A stretch of 64,000 nucleotides of DNA from the NCBI GenBank assembly GCA_023213395.1, contig CM041465.1:201817741-201881740 (forward strand). Direction: 5' to 3'. The position numbers were made by a program, and so were the translations under genes. Origin of the DNA: Cycas panzhihuaensis (lineage: Eukaryota; Cycadophyta). A model generated the notes under the pieces. It did not search any database and was not told the DNA's origin. It was given only the letters and a program-made list of their open reading frames with translations. Positions 21,401 to 32,860 of this stretch are shown piece by piece (the stretch's first letter is position 1; the number at the start of each line of letters is the position of its first letter).

Positions 21401-22783
21401 TTGAATTGCCTAAACACAAATAGGCAATCAGTTGCAAATGGTCTAGAAGACCAAATTCCATTCTGATGGTTCACTTAAGCGGCAGAAGGCCCGCCTCGTG
21501 GCAAAAGGATTCAAACAAAAGGAAGGCATAGACTATGAGGAGACTTTTGCACCAGTGGCAAATATGAACACCATCAAACTCATCTTGGCCTTAGCTGCTC
21601 AATGCAAATGGCCAGTCTATCAGATGGACGTGAAGAGCGCCTTTCGTAATGGCGATCTTCAGGAGGAGGTATACTTGGAGAAACCTCCCGGTTACAAGGT
21701 ACAAGGCAAGGAGCATCTAGTATGTCGCCTAAAAAAGGCATTATATGGCTTGAAACAAGCTCCAAGAGCATGGTACTTGAAGATCGATGATTACTTTTTG
21801 AGACATGGGTTTCATCGATCCACTTCAGACCCTAACCTATACATCAAACATGAAAAGAACCATGCCATTTTTGTTGTCTTGTATGTAGATGACTTAGTGA
21901 TCACTGGCAATGACACTAAGATGATAAACATTCTCCAGGATGACTTAAAGAGAAGTTTCGAGATGACAGATCTTGGACTTCTCCATTATTTCTTAGGCTT
22001 TGAGGTATGGCAACAGCTAGGCTATATCTTCGTTTCCCAAGCAAAATATTCTTGGGACATTTTGCAGCGATTCAGGATGCACAACTGCAAGCCAGCGCCT
22101 ACACCAATGGAGAATGGAACTAAGCTTACTCTCAATGAAGAAGCTTCACCTGCAGATCCCACTCTTTACCGGCAGTTGATTGGTAGCCTCATTTATCTCA
22201 CCAACACTCGACCGGATATTTCATTTGCAGTTGGGATTTGTTCACGATACATGTCTCAACCCAATCAGAAACATTGGAATGCAGCTAAACGCATACTCAA
22301 GTACATCAAAGGCACATTGCAGCATGGCCTTGAGTATGCACATGATGAGAACTTCACTCTGGAAGGGTTCTCAGATTCTGATTGGGCAGGTTGCCAAGAT
22401 AGCAGGAGATCAACCTCGGGATACTGTTTTTCCCTTGGTTCGTGATTGTTTTGTGGAGTTGCAAGAAGCAACCCAATGTTACCTTGTCCTCCACCGAAGC
22501 AGAGTACAAAGCTGCAGTCAGCGCAGCTTGTGAAGCTATCTGGCTACAATGGATTCTTGGGGAACTTGGACTTGAGCAGGATCACCCCACCAGGATATAC
22601 TGTGACAATCAAAGTGTACTCAAGTTAGCCAAGAATCCAGTTTTTCATGCACGGACCAAACACATCGAGGTTCGTCATCACTTGCATGTGCAGAATGGTG
22701 AGATCAACCTCCAGTACAAACCTACAGAGGAGGCGGGGCATGAGATATCTTTACCAAGCCTCTTGGTAGAGAAAAGTTTGTAA
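21401..22783 (+). pseudogene. Reverse transcriptase and RNase H of copia B
   Basis: A frameshift near 21394 and a stop near 21421 separate RT from the linker. The rest is long and open (21498-22445): LVAKGFKQKEGIDYEETFAP, YQMDVKSAFRNGDL and KKALYGLKQAPRAWY, with the catalytic Tyr-Val-Asp-Asp at 21882-21893. FEMTDLGLLHYFLGFE and SLIYLTNTRPDISFA follow. RNase H starts SDSDWAGCQDSRRSTSGYCF (about 22371-22430), shifts frame near 22443, and continues to CDNQSVLKLAKNPVFHARTK and the HHL end at 22783. It is the best-kept copia RT in the window. Confidence 0.92.
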
Positions 22784-22836
22784 AATTCAGAGATGGTCTT
22801 GGCGTTCGACTTAACATTGTAAACAGTATGGGGGGG

Positions 22837-23394
22837 TGTTAAACCTTATGTTTATATGTTAAGATTATGTACTTTATTTTTCATGTAATATTTGTACTTT
22901 TGTACTTTAGGGGTGACTTATCACTTAAGTGATAAAGTGCACACCCACATTCTTTCTAGTGACACAATGTTGTCACTAAAGGGTCAAATGGACCCCCATG
23001 CACTTTTGCTCACATGAGAGCCCCAAAAGGACATATGTCCGACATGCAAGGCATGTACCTTGGATGTTTGACGCTTGTCAAACATCTAATACCTTAGGTC
23101 TCTTATTTCAGTCTTTATAATGAGACCTCTCCTCATTGTCTCATGTGAGAGTTGGAGTTGTATTGTTATGCTGTCAGTTTGCTAATCAAACTATTTATTC
23201 ATTTGGAGGTTGGACCAATTCCAACCCCACACATTTGGTATCATTCTCTTGCTCCTTCATTTTATGCTTTGTCTTGCTTATACTTTCTTTTATCTTGAGA
23301 GTATCATACTTGTTAAGCATTTGTGCTTTATAGAACTAGAGTGAACCTAGCTTTTAGATCTTGGGACTGTGAGGGCATTAGGCCTCTTTTCACA
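22837..23394 (+). repeat. 3' LTR of copia B
   Basis: 558 bp, preceded by a G-rich purine tract ending at 22836. It differs from the 5' LTR at about 19 positions by eye and by one 8-bp tandem duplication (tgtacttt near 22893-22908). The 18-bp palindrome is intact at 22918-22935. Confidence 0.95.
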
Positions 23395-23399
23395 GAAAC

Positions 23400-25122
23400 A
23401 ATAGCCTGTGGTAGATTTTCTGTCTCTTTTGTCACCTGCCCAATCAGAATCACTAAAGCCAAGCAATTTTGTTTTCTCAGATTCTTCATATTTTAGTCAT
23501 AGATTTGAAGTGCCTTTCAAATATCTAAGAGTTCTGTTTGTTGCATTCCAGTGAGATAGCTTTGGTTCTTGCATGGATCTAGAAACCACTCCAATTAAGT
23601 ATGAAATATCTGGCCTAGTGGTAGTGAGATAAATTAGACTTCCTACCAATTGTCTGTACAGTTGGGTATCTACAACTTGACCATCATCATCTTTTGTCAA
23701 GGAGCATCCTATTTCCATAGGTGTGATACAATTGTTGCAATTTTCCATCTTGAATTTTGCAAGTAAGCTTCTCATATATTTTGATTGAGATAAAAAAATG
23801 AAGTCACCTTGTTGCTCTACCTCAATTCCAAGATAATAATGTAAGAGACCAAGATCATTCATTTCAAACACCTTTTCAAATTGTTTTTTTACAAATGAGA
23901 TGGAGTTAGTATCACTTCCTGCCAGAATCATGTCATCCACATATACAACTAGTATGGATATTAAATTTTTGTTGATCTTGACATATAAATTGGGGTCATA
24001 TTCACATCTTTGAAAATGATTCTAAATAAGATACTAGTCCAATCTATCATCCCAGGTTCTCAGGGCTTGTTTTAGACCATACAATGTTCTCTTCAACCTG
24101 CATACAAGATGATTTTCTCCTGGTTTTGAATATCCTGTTGCTTGTTTCATGTACACTTCTTCTTTTAGCTCATAATTCAAAAAGGCACTTTTTACATGAA
24201 GTTGATAAATTTTCCGTCCTTGTTGAACTGATAAGGCTATCACTGATCTCACAGCATTCAATTTGGCAACCGGTGAGAAGGTTTCATCATAAGCTATTCT
24301 AGTTGTCTGCATATACCCCTTGGCAACCAATCGAGCTTTGTACTTTTCTATTTCTCCATTGGGTTTCTCTTTTATGTTGTATACCCATTTACAGTCCACA
24401 ATTGGATTATCCAATGGGGACTCAACTAAATCCCAAGTTTTATTTTTTTCAATTGCAGTGATTTCAACATCCATTGCAATTTTCCATTTAGAGTATTGAC
24501 TAGCTTCTTCAAATATCTGAAGTTCAACTGACCATAATAAGGCTTGATGTTGAGACCTAGTTCTTTGTTCAAATATATCCCCTCTTGATTCTTCCACAGT
24601 TTTGAGATACCATCTTGGTAATTTCTTTGGAAGTTTAGTTCTTACCACCTCTTCTTCTTCTGAAGATTCTTGATTTGGAGATCCTTGACCTTGGGGAGAG
24701 TTTGGTTGAGACTAGTACTTGCTACTGAAGATTCTTGACTTGAAAAACTTGGTTGAATTCTTGGACTTGATTGACTTGATGAATTACTTTCAGATGGAAC
24801 TTCAGAGATGATGGGAGTAATAGTGGGAAGCAGTGTAGACTTTGATTCTTCATATTCTAGATGGGATTCTTGTTTAACCCTTTTATCATAAAAAACATCA
24901 TCTCTGCTAATATGGATCTTACTTGTTTTGGGATCTAGACATCAATAGGATTTTGACCTATTGTTATAGCCAACCATTATGCATTTTATACTTTTATAGC
25001 CAAGTTTGGACCTTTTCTTGTCAAGAATATGAACATATGTCTTACAACCAAACACTTTGAGATTTCTTACCTTTAACTTTTTACTTGTCCAGGCTTCTTT
25101 TGGCATCATCTTGTATAATGCT
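23400..25122 (-). pseudogene. RT, RNase H start and integrase end of copia A
   Basis: On the - strand from 25122: MPKEAWTSKKLK and FGCKTYVHILDKKRSKLG (integrase end), then a Ser-rich linker. RT follows from 24648: KLPRWYLKTVEE, KWVYNIKEKPNGEIEKYKARLVAKGY, and KRTLYGLKQALRTW. The active site Tyr-Val-Asp-Asp is intact near 23935-23946. FEMNDLGLLHYYLGIEVEQQ, GSLIYLTTTRPDISY and the RNase H start SDSDWAGDKRDRKSTTGYCF follow, which joins 15594 once B is removed. There are few stops for its age. Confidence 0.9.
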
Positions 25123-25957
25123 TGTTGGGACATATTTTGACACACTGGGCTATGAGGAGACCAGGGATAGGCTGTGTAACCTTAGATGTGAGGTACAGAC
25201 CATATGGAAGTACGCCTGAAGTAAAAGAAGAGAAAAATCAACATTCTGGGTACGTATGACAGGTGCATACCTGAAAAGGTACGCAACATAGTATACATAC
25301 CTCCGGCGGTACGCAAGCAGACGAAGAAGGTATGCATTGCAGAACCTGACAGATGGATACCTAGGATGACGTTAGACGTACGTACGGACGTACAGATGGT
25401 TAAGACAGCAGTTAAGGAGATTAACTAATGACTAACAAAGTGGTACGCTTATGGCTAAAAGGGTACGGTTATGACATGGAGTCATAACCCTTCAGCCAAA
25501 GGACATCAAGAAGGCGCATTTAAGGGACTTCACAAGGACCATTCTGGTAGGGTGAGAGCCAAGTATTCAGACACTCAGTGGTACGGTGGCGATGCGTATG
25601 CCAACAAAGCAGTGTATAATGATGTGTACCTTCCAAGAATGCATATGACAGCATTGGTGTATGTGGTTAGAATGCACAGGGAATGCATTCCAGCACCTAT
25701 TGTATAAAGACTTATTGCTTAATAAAAGAAGAGTTACGTGGAAATGTGGATTCTATGTGTTTGATGAGGATTGGATGATGAATATGTGTTGATCACTGTA
25801 TTGTTGTGTGTAAACTATGACATGAGTGTATGGAATTATGAACAAATTTGTGTGATTTAAGTGTATGAATATGTTGACTGTATCCTAGACTAGACTACTT
25901 GTGTTACCTTGACAAGTGTACTTTCTCACAAGTGTGGTGTGAAATCCTAGGTCAACA
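25123..25957 (+). repeat. 5' LTR of gypsy C
   Basis: 835 bp, tgttgggaca...ggtcaaca. It is dense in GTACGCA-like words between about 25190 and 25600 and holds a near-tandem gacgtacgtacggacgtac around 25376-25394. An open frame of 78 codons (25471-25707) has a counterpart in the other LTR, but I do not regard it as a gene. Confidence 0.95.
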
Positions 25958-25958
25958 T

Positions 25959-25971
25959 TGGTTCCGTTGCC
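25959..25971 (+). promoter_or_regulatory. Putative tRNA-Asp-like primer-binding site of C
   Basis: TGGTTCCGTTGCC follows the LTR by one base. It matches the plant tRNA-Asp complement (TGGCGCCGTTGCC) with two differences. Athila/Tat elements often use tRNA-Asp, which fits the other traits. Confidence 0.6.
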
Positions 25972-26099
25972 TACGTCCACTGGGGAGGGACTAGGGCCAG
26001 GAGTTTCACAAAGGGGAACATGTTCAAAGGACAAAGGACCCTGGCTATCGTCATGATGGCAGGCTGTAACTAAGCCTCCGATAGCCAAGGGATCTTCCA

Positions 26100-27327
26100 A
26101 TGCCACCTAAGAGGCCTTCGAAAGCGGGAGAGCCACAAAAGGATACTTCATCTAAGGGGAAAGAAACAAGTAGACAGAGAGCATTACGATGGTCAAAAGA
26201 GTCAAACTTAGAAGGGCAAGAAGACTAAGTTCGCATAATAACGAGACTAAGGGACAGTCCGTTGAAGAATCTGAGGCAAGTGCAGCCCAGACACCTCAAG
26301 AGCAAGGAGAGGGAAACAATGGCGAGCAAATGGTATTTAACACCTGCCCCAATCAAGTATGGCCTGTTTATCCTAGAAAGGGAAGAAAAACCAAAAGTGA
26401 ATGAGGAACATAAAGACGCCCTAATGAAGGAGGAGAATACACTGTGGAAGATACCCCGAAGGACTTAAGTGATAACGAGAAGAAGGCAGAGGAAGGTCCC
26501 TTGGCATATTGGGAAAACAAATTAACAAGGCATTTTTTGAGGATTCGTCAGACAGAGCATCTGAACAATCGTATATAGTGGTCATACCATTGACAGTACA
26601 AGTGCCAGGTGTGCTAGAGCCTATACACCTAAAGATGCCATTCAAGAATCCCCTATTTGGAAGGGATAACATTGCAGTAAGCACTCCAAACACACCACCT
26701 AAAGGGAAGGGTGAAGAGGAAGAAATAGAATCCCTTGGGGAGGAAAAAGGAGAAGAATCACCACTGGGTGGAACACCAGTGCAGTCACCCAAGATGGACG
26801 ACTACAGAGATTTTGGAAAATTGATCTTTAATGACACCTCAGATGCAACAGAGCACGTATATTTGTTCCAAAACTTGATTGATGTGAAGAAAATCACGGA
26901 TGAAGATGAAATAAAGGCCAGATTTGCTTGCACATTGAGGGGAGTACCATTGGCATGGTACAAGGAGTTGAATAAGAAGGAAACATGGGCCAACATAAAG
27001 AAGTCTTTTGAGGAAAGGTTTCAGAAGTTCCGAAGCAATGAAGCGGTAGAAATTGCCCTAAGGGAAATCAAACAGAGACCCAGAGAATCGATATTGACTT
27101 ATATCAGCCGAATGAAAATCATTGCTGCCAATATGATCAACGAGACAGTGACAGGCCACAACATGAAGAATTATTTTGTCAGAGGATTAAATGAAAAGCT
27201 GAGATCTATGATGCATGCACATCCATTGAAATCATTCAAGAATGCCCAAGATTTGGCACTAGATTTCGAAGCAGAAATGGATGCTCAAGCCAGAGGGCAC
27301 CATCCCCTCCTACTAAGATTACAATAG
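26100..27327 (+). pseudogene. Gag of gypsy C
   Basis: The first ATG (26100) opens a basic N-terminus (MPPKRPSKAGEPQKD) that meets a stop near 26228. The frame resumes at 26262 and again at 26509. The capsid domain (Retrotrans_gag, PF03732 pattern) lies at about 26812-27260: FACTLRGVPLAWYKELNKKETW, FEERFQKF, and LTYISRMKIIAANM. An acidic Glu/Gly/Pro-rich stretch precedes it (about 26700-26790). It forms the particle shell. At least two frameshifts break it. Confidence 0.85.
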
Positions 27328-27438
27328 GAGATAAGGGAAATCAAGCAGAATTAGCATAACCGACCATTCTGTCAGGTGGGAGTCTCAGAAGAAGAATCAA
27401 AAGTGGAAGCTTTGTGAAAAGAAGTAGCAAGATTAAAG

Positions 27439-28670
27439 ATGAAAACTAACAGAGAAGAGGAAGCGGCAAAGAAAAAGAAGGACCGTGAATTTAAGGTTGA
27501 AAAGTGGTGCCACATCTGCGAAGAAAGTTCGCACACGACAAAGGAATGTGAAATTAATCCGAACAATAGTGCAATGCACCAAAGGGACAAATGGTGCCAC
27601 ATATGTGATGTCGATAGTCAAAGGATTGTTTTTACAATCCTAGAGAAAGATCATACAGAGGACGAGGCAGGGGAAGAGGAGGCAACCCACCTCAGAATGT
27701 ATACACAATGATGAGTACACAAGAATCCTTGAGGAAGAGACAACCCATGGGGAGATGTCTCATATGTCTACAATTTGGACATTGAAAATCAGAATGCCCA
27801 ACTAAGTGGAAGTACGAACAAAAACCATTCGTATGCAACAATTGTAGGCCAAGTGAGCATAGAGCATAGAATTGCAAAGGGAAAGCCAAGGCCACCAATT
27901 TAATGACAATCATACCAGAGAATAATAAAAATGTAAAACTACAAAAGAAGAAAAAAGAGAACATGGATGAAGGGTATCCAAACCCACGAATCGAGATAAA
28001 CCGACTCTGACAAGCAGAGCAAGTGTTAGAAAAACTAACTCAGACAGAGACTATGCTACCAATGGGGAAACCAAAAACTAAGCATGTGTATGTAAGGAAA
28101 AATAGATAGAAGGAGAAAGAAAAAATATTGGAGGAACAAAAAACACAACCCCAAGTGGTACAAATGGAGGAATTGTTTAAGGGATTACCAGCAGAGGATA
28201 TCCCACGAATGTTGTTGTTGATGGAAAACTTGGTGAAACAATTGCAATTAACAATCCCTCTATGCCAAGTGATAGATTGGATTAAGGGAGGAATATTACA
28301 ACAACAAGGAATCACCAAGAGTTTCAAGAAAGTGATGCCATCTTTCGACATGGATCCCATGGTAACAATCACTTTGTTGGGAGAAAAATTTTCGAGGGTA
28401 ATCGTGGACGGAGGAGCTATTGTGAATGTACTATCAACTTCGACATGGCAGAAGTTGGGAAGCCCAAAGTTGGAGGCAGAAACTTATTCGTTGAAGCTAG
28501 CCAATGAATTGTTGGTATGACCCGTGGGAAAACTGGCCAACATCAAAGTGGATGTGGCAGGAATTGTCGTTAAAATCGATTTTATGATTGTGGAAACAGA
28601 GAAGGGTGTAACACCCTATCCAACCTTATTGGGAAGACCTTGGCTATACAAAAATGTCTTCAAAGTTGGA
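27439..28670 (+). pseudogene. Zinc-knuckle region and protease of gypsy C
   Basis: Up to four CCHC-like knuckles appear in two frames: CHICEESSHTTKEC near 27510-27552, a broken CHIC at about 27595, CLICLQFGH..SEC near 27758-27798 (stop inside) and CNNCRPSEH...NC near 27837-27876. A Lys/Glu-rich linker follows. The protease site is Asp-Gly-Gly-Ala at 28407-28418 (VIVDGGAIVNVLS), the form seen in Athila/Tat-like plant elements. PTLLGRPWL near 28620-28648 closes the domain. Stops are at about 27786, 27868, 28008 and 28519. Confidence 0.8.
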
Positions 28671-29371
28671 AAGATGTAACCTTCACATTGTCAGATGGAG
28701 GAAATGAAGTGGTATTACCAATGTTGGGAAAGAATTCTATTGAAATAATACCCGACGATGGTTCAAGCACGACTATTGTGAGTAAAGCGATAACATCTTC
28801 GTTTGACGAAGGAAATCTCTACCACATAGCCGAAGAACCAACCAAAATGATCGATCCCCAAGAAACAGAGCCAACTTACTTTGGAGAAATCTACAATTCT
28901 TCAAATGATGAAAACGAGATGAAATTTATGGACTATTGGTTGCAAGATGCTTATGAAGTTAATTCTCCTTCTCATAGGTGTAATTTACTATCTAAATATG
29001 TAATTGAAAACATTAACGATAATTCAAATTCTTTTGAGTATATGGCAACTAACAGTAGCATAATAGATAATACGGAAACTAATAATAACCTAACCCTAGA
29101 CCAAACCCCCCCTAGTATACCTAGTTTATTCCATAACTCTATAGTATCTAGTACTAATCCTAACCCCTCCTCTACCCTAGGCGTGGGTCCTAAGGTAGAT
29201 TACCTACCCCCCCCATTCCAACCCAGGGAAGGAAATAGTAATCCTTCCTCATCCTCTTTAGAAGTATACCCACCCAACAATCGGTCCCTTCCAACAATTG
29301 GTGCCAAACCCGAGGAAATGGAGGAGGAATCAATGGGAAATACTTCTAGAGACTCAGGTCTAGGCCTGTAG
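28640..29371 (+). other. Low-complexity spacer ORF between protease and RT (C)
   Basis: 244 open codons in a frame different from both neighbours' conserved parts. The N-terminal half is mixed and partly acidic. The C-terminal half is Asn/Ser/Pro-rich (for example NPSSSSLEVYPPNN). I do not recognise a domain. It may be a spacer kept open by composition rather than a protein of its own. Confidence 0.4.
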
Positions 29372-29978
29372 GATAACCATTCCCGAAGAGAGACACCTCG
29401 AAACTTACATTGGAGATTATGTTAAACCCTTTTATGGAGAGCAATTATACGGAACTACCCATGTAATCCATTGCATAGAATACTGGATGGAGGAAGAGAA
29501 TTGGGACAAGAATCAGTGGCAGAGGGATCTAGTACTCACTTTACAGGGAACGGCCTGGTATTGGTACTTAGCCCACCAAGCTACCCTCTAGGGATGGAAA
29601 GAATTACAAGCTGCATTTAGAGTATGATTCAACCACCCCAAACAACTAAACATTCCATTATTCCATGTAGGGAAATGCCCTAGCAAACATATTCAGAAAT
29701 GTAAACAAGAATGGACATCCTTAAGCATATCAAAGAAAATATGGTCTAACCTCTTTTATCACACCCTAGGACAAGTGGCAAGGGATTGGTTCCTAGGAAG
29801 AGAACAAAGCCTAGATGTAACTTGGGGAAACCTTAAAAAATCTTTCATAAAAACTTTTACGCATTCGTCAGAAGATAAGGATATCAATAAAGTACTTAAG
29901 GGTATTAGGAGAATGAGTATGAATCTAGAACAAGGAGCCATAACACCAATAAATAAGGAGAAGGAAGAATCAGAATAG
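29364..29978 (+). pseudogene. Second capsid-like module, upstream of RT in C
   Basis: One frame with two internal stops, contiguous and in the same frame as the RT start at 30009. It contains two consecutive stretches with the capsid pattern [L-x-G-x-A-x-x-W-Y/F ... W-x-x-L-x-x-A/S-F-x-x-x-F]. The first is LTLQGTAWYWYLAHQ..GWKELQAAF (about 29527-29619). The second is HTLGQVARDWFLGREQ followed by TWGNLKKSFIKTF (about 29760-29859). The true gag of C has the same pattern at about 26930-27020. Element D keeps the tail of this module at 2-145. A capsid domain fused to pol is unusual. Confidence 0.6.
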
Positions 29979-30008
29979 GAAGAAGGAGAAGAAATCCCTA
30001 GTTATCCT

Positions 30009-31710
30009 GTGGAGTTTACTGAAATCAATGTTGGAGAAAGGAAAATAGAAGATACCCCTGCTCATAAGACAGGAGACAAAGAAGGTATCGAAGCAACCGA
30101 ACTAAAAACAACTGAAATTAATGTGGGGAGTAAGGATGAACCTAAAACAATACGAATCAGAGATTACTGGAACGATCAAATAATAGCTAAGGCCCAGCAA
30201 CTGTTTGAAGAATTTCGTAACGTATTCACATGGACATATAAGGATCTAAAGGGTATTCCCCCAGAAGTGGGAATGCATCACATCGACTTAATGGAAGGAG
30301 CAAAGCCGGTGAAACAAAGACCATATCGCATGAATCCTAAGTATAAAGAGAAAGTAAAAGCCAAGTCGGATAAAATGTTGGAGGCAGGATATATATGTAT
30401 GAAATCGACTACAGCGACTGGGTGAGCCCTGTAGTAGCGGTTCCCAAGAAGAATGGGAAAATATGCGTCTGTGTGGACTACAGACAACTAAATAAGGTGA
30501 CGAAGAAGGATCCCTTTCCATTACCCTTTACAGAAGATATTTTGGAAGTCGTGGGAGGAAATGAGATATATTCCTTCACCAACGGTTTTAGTGGATATAA
30601 CCAAGTGCAAATCGCCCCGGAAGATCAAGTGAAGACTACGTTTGTTACAGAATGGGGAACATATGCCTACGGAGTAATGCCATTCGGTCTACGAATGCTC
30701 CAACCACATTTTAGAGAATAGTAATCGATATATTTCGTAGAATGATTGGAGAAAAAGTGGCAGTATTTCTGGACGATTGGACATTATATGGGTTTATGAA
30801 AAACCATATGGAAAACTTGAGGGAGATGTTGCAAACATGCCGAGAGAATAAGTTATGTTTGAATCCCAAAACGTGTACCTTTTTGGTACCATTTAGGAGT
30901 CTATTGGGCCACATAGTAAGTAAGGAAGGATTGTTGACGGATCCGGCCAAGGTATCTGCAATCCTACACTTTCCGGTACCGCTCACGAGGAGGCAATTGA
31001 AAGGATTCTTGGGACTAACCGGATATTATAGAAAATTCATCAGGGGGTACGCATACATATCAGGACCTCTTAAGGAATTGTTGAAGAAGAACGTTGAATG
31101 GGATTGGACAGAAGAACAACAACAAGCATTTGAAGCGTTGAAGGCGGCCATAATAGCGGCACCTATACTACAGTTTCCCGATTGGAAGAAAATCTTCCAT
31201 GTGCATGTCGATGCCTCGCAATACGCTCTTGGATGCGTCTTGGCACAACCAAGTGATGAAAAGGTGGATTATCCGATATACTTCGCAAGTCGGAAACTTA
31301 CAAAAGCATAATAGAATTATACCACAATAGAAAGAGAAGCTCTTGGAATGGTGTACGCATTGTAGAAATTCCGACATTACCTGTTATCGAATCCATTCCT
31401 ATTCTTCGTCGACCATTAAGCACTCGTGTACCTAGTGAATAAACCAATAATGAGGGGACAGATTAGCAGGTGGTTAATGCTATTTCAAGAATTCTCCTTT
31501 AAAATCATTGTGAAATCGGGGAAAGCTCACAACATACCCAACCAATTATCAAGAATTCCAAATGGGGAAAAGGCTATAGGAGTGCTAGATGATTTTTTCG
31601 ACGCTGCATTATTCAGTGTAGAGGCAGTACCAACAGATTGGTATGAGGGAATACTAGAATACTTAGCAACTGGGGAGGTACCACCAGACTTGGACCGTAC
31701 GGAATGACAG
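30009..31710 (+). pseudogene. Reverse transcriptase and RNase H of gypsy C
   Basis: The RT has PEVGMHHIDLMEGAKPVKQR, then a short duplication-type frameshift near 30392 (tatgtatg). VDYRQLNKVTKKDPFPLPF follows, then a one-base loss near 30690 and the catalytic Phe-Leu-Asp-Asp near 30768-30779. LGLTGYYRKFIRGYAYISGPL comes next. RNase H has HVDASQYALGCVLA (about 31203-31244), the IEREALGMVYAL helix (about 31328-31363) and a VDH box near 31410, so Asp, Glu and Asp are all present. Only a few stops occur. It is the best-kept gypsy pol in the window. Confidence 0.92.
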
Positions 31711-31716
31711 AATTTT

Positions 31717-32553
31717 GTGAGAAGAGCAGAGCCATACAAATTGATAAAAGGGGAGTTATACAAATTAGGACCAGATGAGGTGTTACGACGGTGCATCAGG
31801 CCACATGAGGTTAACCAAATTATGGCCCAAGCACATGAAGGCGTAGCAGGAGGACACATGGGGAAGTTAGCGACATGGAGGAAGATTTTGATGTCAGGGT
31901 TCTGGTGGCCATCAATGTTTGAAGACATAAGAAGGTGGATTCAAGCATGCGACTATTGTCAAAAAGTTGGGAAACCTAATCGGCAGGATTTCCAACCCTT
32001 ACACTCAATCTTACCCCTGGTGCCATTCGAAAAATGGGGGCTCGATTTCGCCGGACCAATTAAACCGACTGCCTGGCGATCCCAAGCCCGATTTATCCTA
32101 GTGGCGACCGACTACATGACTAAATGGGTGGAAGCAAGGGCGTTAAGGAAAGCAGACTCAGAAAGTACAGCCCAATTTCTTTATGAAGTGATTATTATGA
32201 GATTTGGATGCCCTTTAGAAATTGTAAGTGATCAAGGGGCCCATTTTCTCAACCAAACCATAGAAGTGTTAACATCAACCTTCATGATAAGCCATCGAAA
32301 ATCCACACCATACTACCCAAGGGCGAATGGGCAAGCAAAAAGCTCAAATAAAATTATTGAGAATTGTCTAAGGAAGATCTGCGACGTGGTAAGATCCGAT
32401 TGGGCTGAGAAACTTCCATCAGTATTATGGGCTTTCAGAACAACGTACAAAAAATCAACCAGGCAGACACCATTCCAGCTAGTCTACGGAACAGAAGCCA
32501 TCCTTCCTACAGAATTCAAGATACCAAGCCTGAGAACCGCTATGCAATGTTGA
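31717..32553 (+). pseudogene. Integrase of gypsy C
   Basis: An open frame of 278 codons. The zinc-binding region has H-E-G-V-A-G-G-H and C-D-Y-C near 31830-31962. The core has LDFAGP (first Asp) near 32044, SDQGAHF (second Asp) near 32228, and NGQAKSSNK, where codon 32338-32340 gives Lys for the expected catalytic Glu. The end VYGTEAILPTEFKIPSLR is typical of plant gypsy integrases. C-terminal integrase sequence after the stop at 32551 is shifted and degraded to about 32860. The Lys suggests loss of strand-transfer ability unless another acid serves. Confidence 0.85.
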
Positions 32554-32860
32554 TTAGACGACTTCCACTCCTTACGGCGGAGATTGGAAGAATTGGTGAG
32601 GCTAAAGAAAAGAGGTATATGGCAAAATGGTTACAAAATATAGAAAAACGACGACAGAAGGCGTGGCACGATCGACACCTACACAAACCACAGTTTAAAT
32701 AAGGCGACCAAGTCCTTCTCTACGACAACAAGTTTAGAGTGCACCCCGGCAAGCTCAAAATGAGATGGTTAGGACCTTATATTACAGGACAAATCTTTGG
32801 AAATGGGTCCGTACAATTGCAGGAAATCTATGGACCATTGCTACCAACCTGAGCGAATGG

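Larger units (their letters stand above)
15595..23394 (+). mobile_element. Ty1/copia element B, complete with two LTRs
   Basis: 7,800 bp, flanked by the perfect 5-bp duplication gaaac (15590-15594 and 23395-23399). It has LTRs of 550 and 558 bp, an exact iMet primer site, a long 2.5-kb leader, then gag, protease, integrase, RT and RNase H in copia order. By-eye LTR divergence is about 3-4% plus an 8-bp tandem duplication in the 3' LTR. It is the same family as J (43337-50366). The coding frame is broken at about six places. Confidence 0.95.

Noticed and set aside
25471-25707. 78-codon ORF in the C LTR, with an 80-codon counterpart at 35218-35460
   Set aside because: Both copies lie in LTR DNA and differ by a local shift in the middle; no domain is visible, and similarity is explained by LTR identity.
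28640-29371. A separate accessory gene between protease and RT of C
   Set aside because: The frame is low complexity, does not continue into either neighbour, and its counterpart in D is outside the window, so it is listed only as a spacer ORF.
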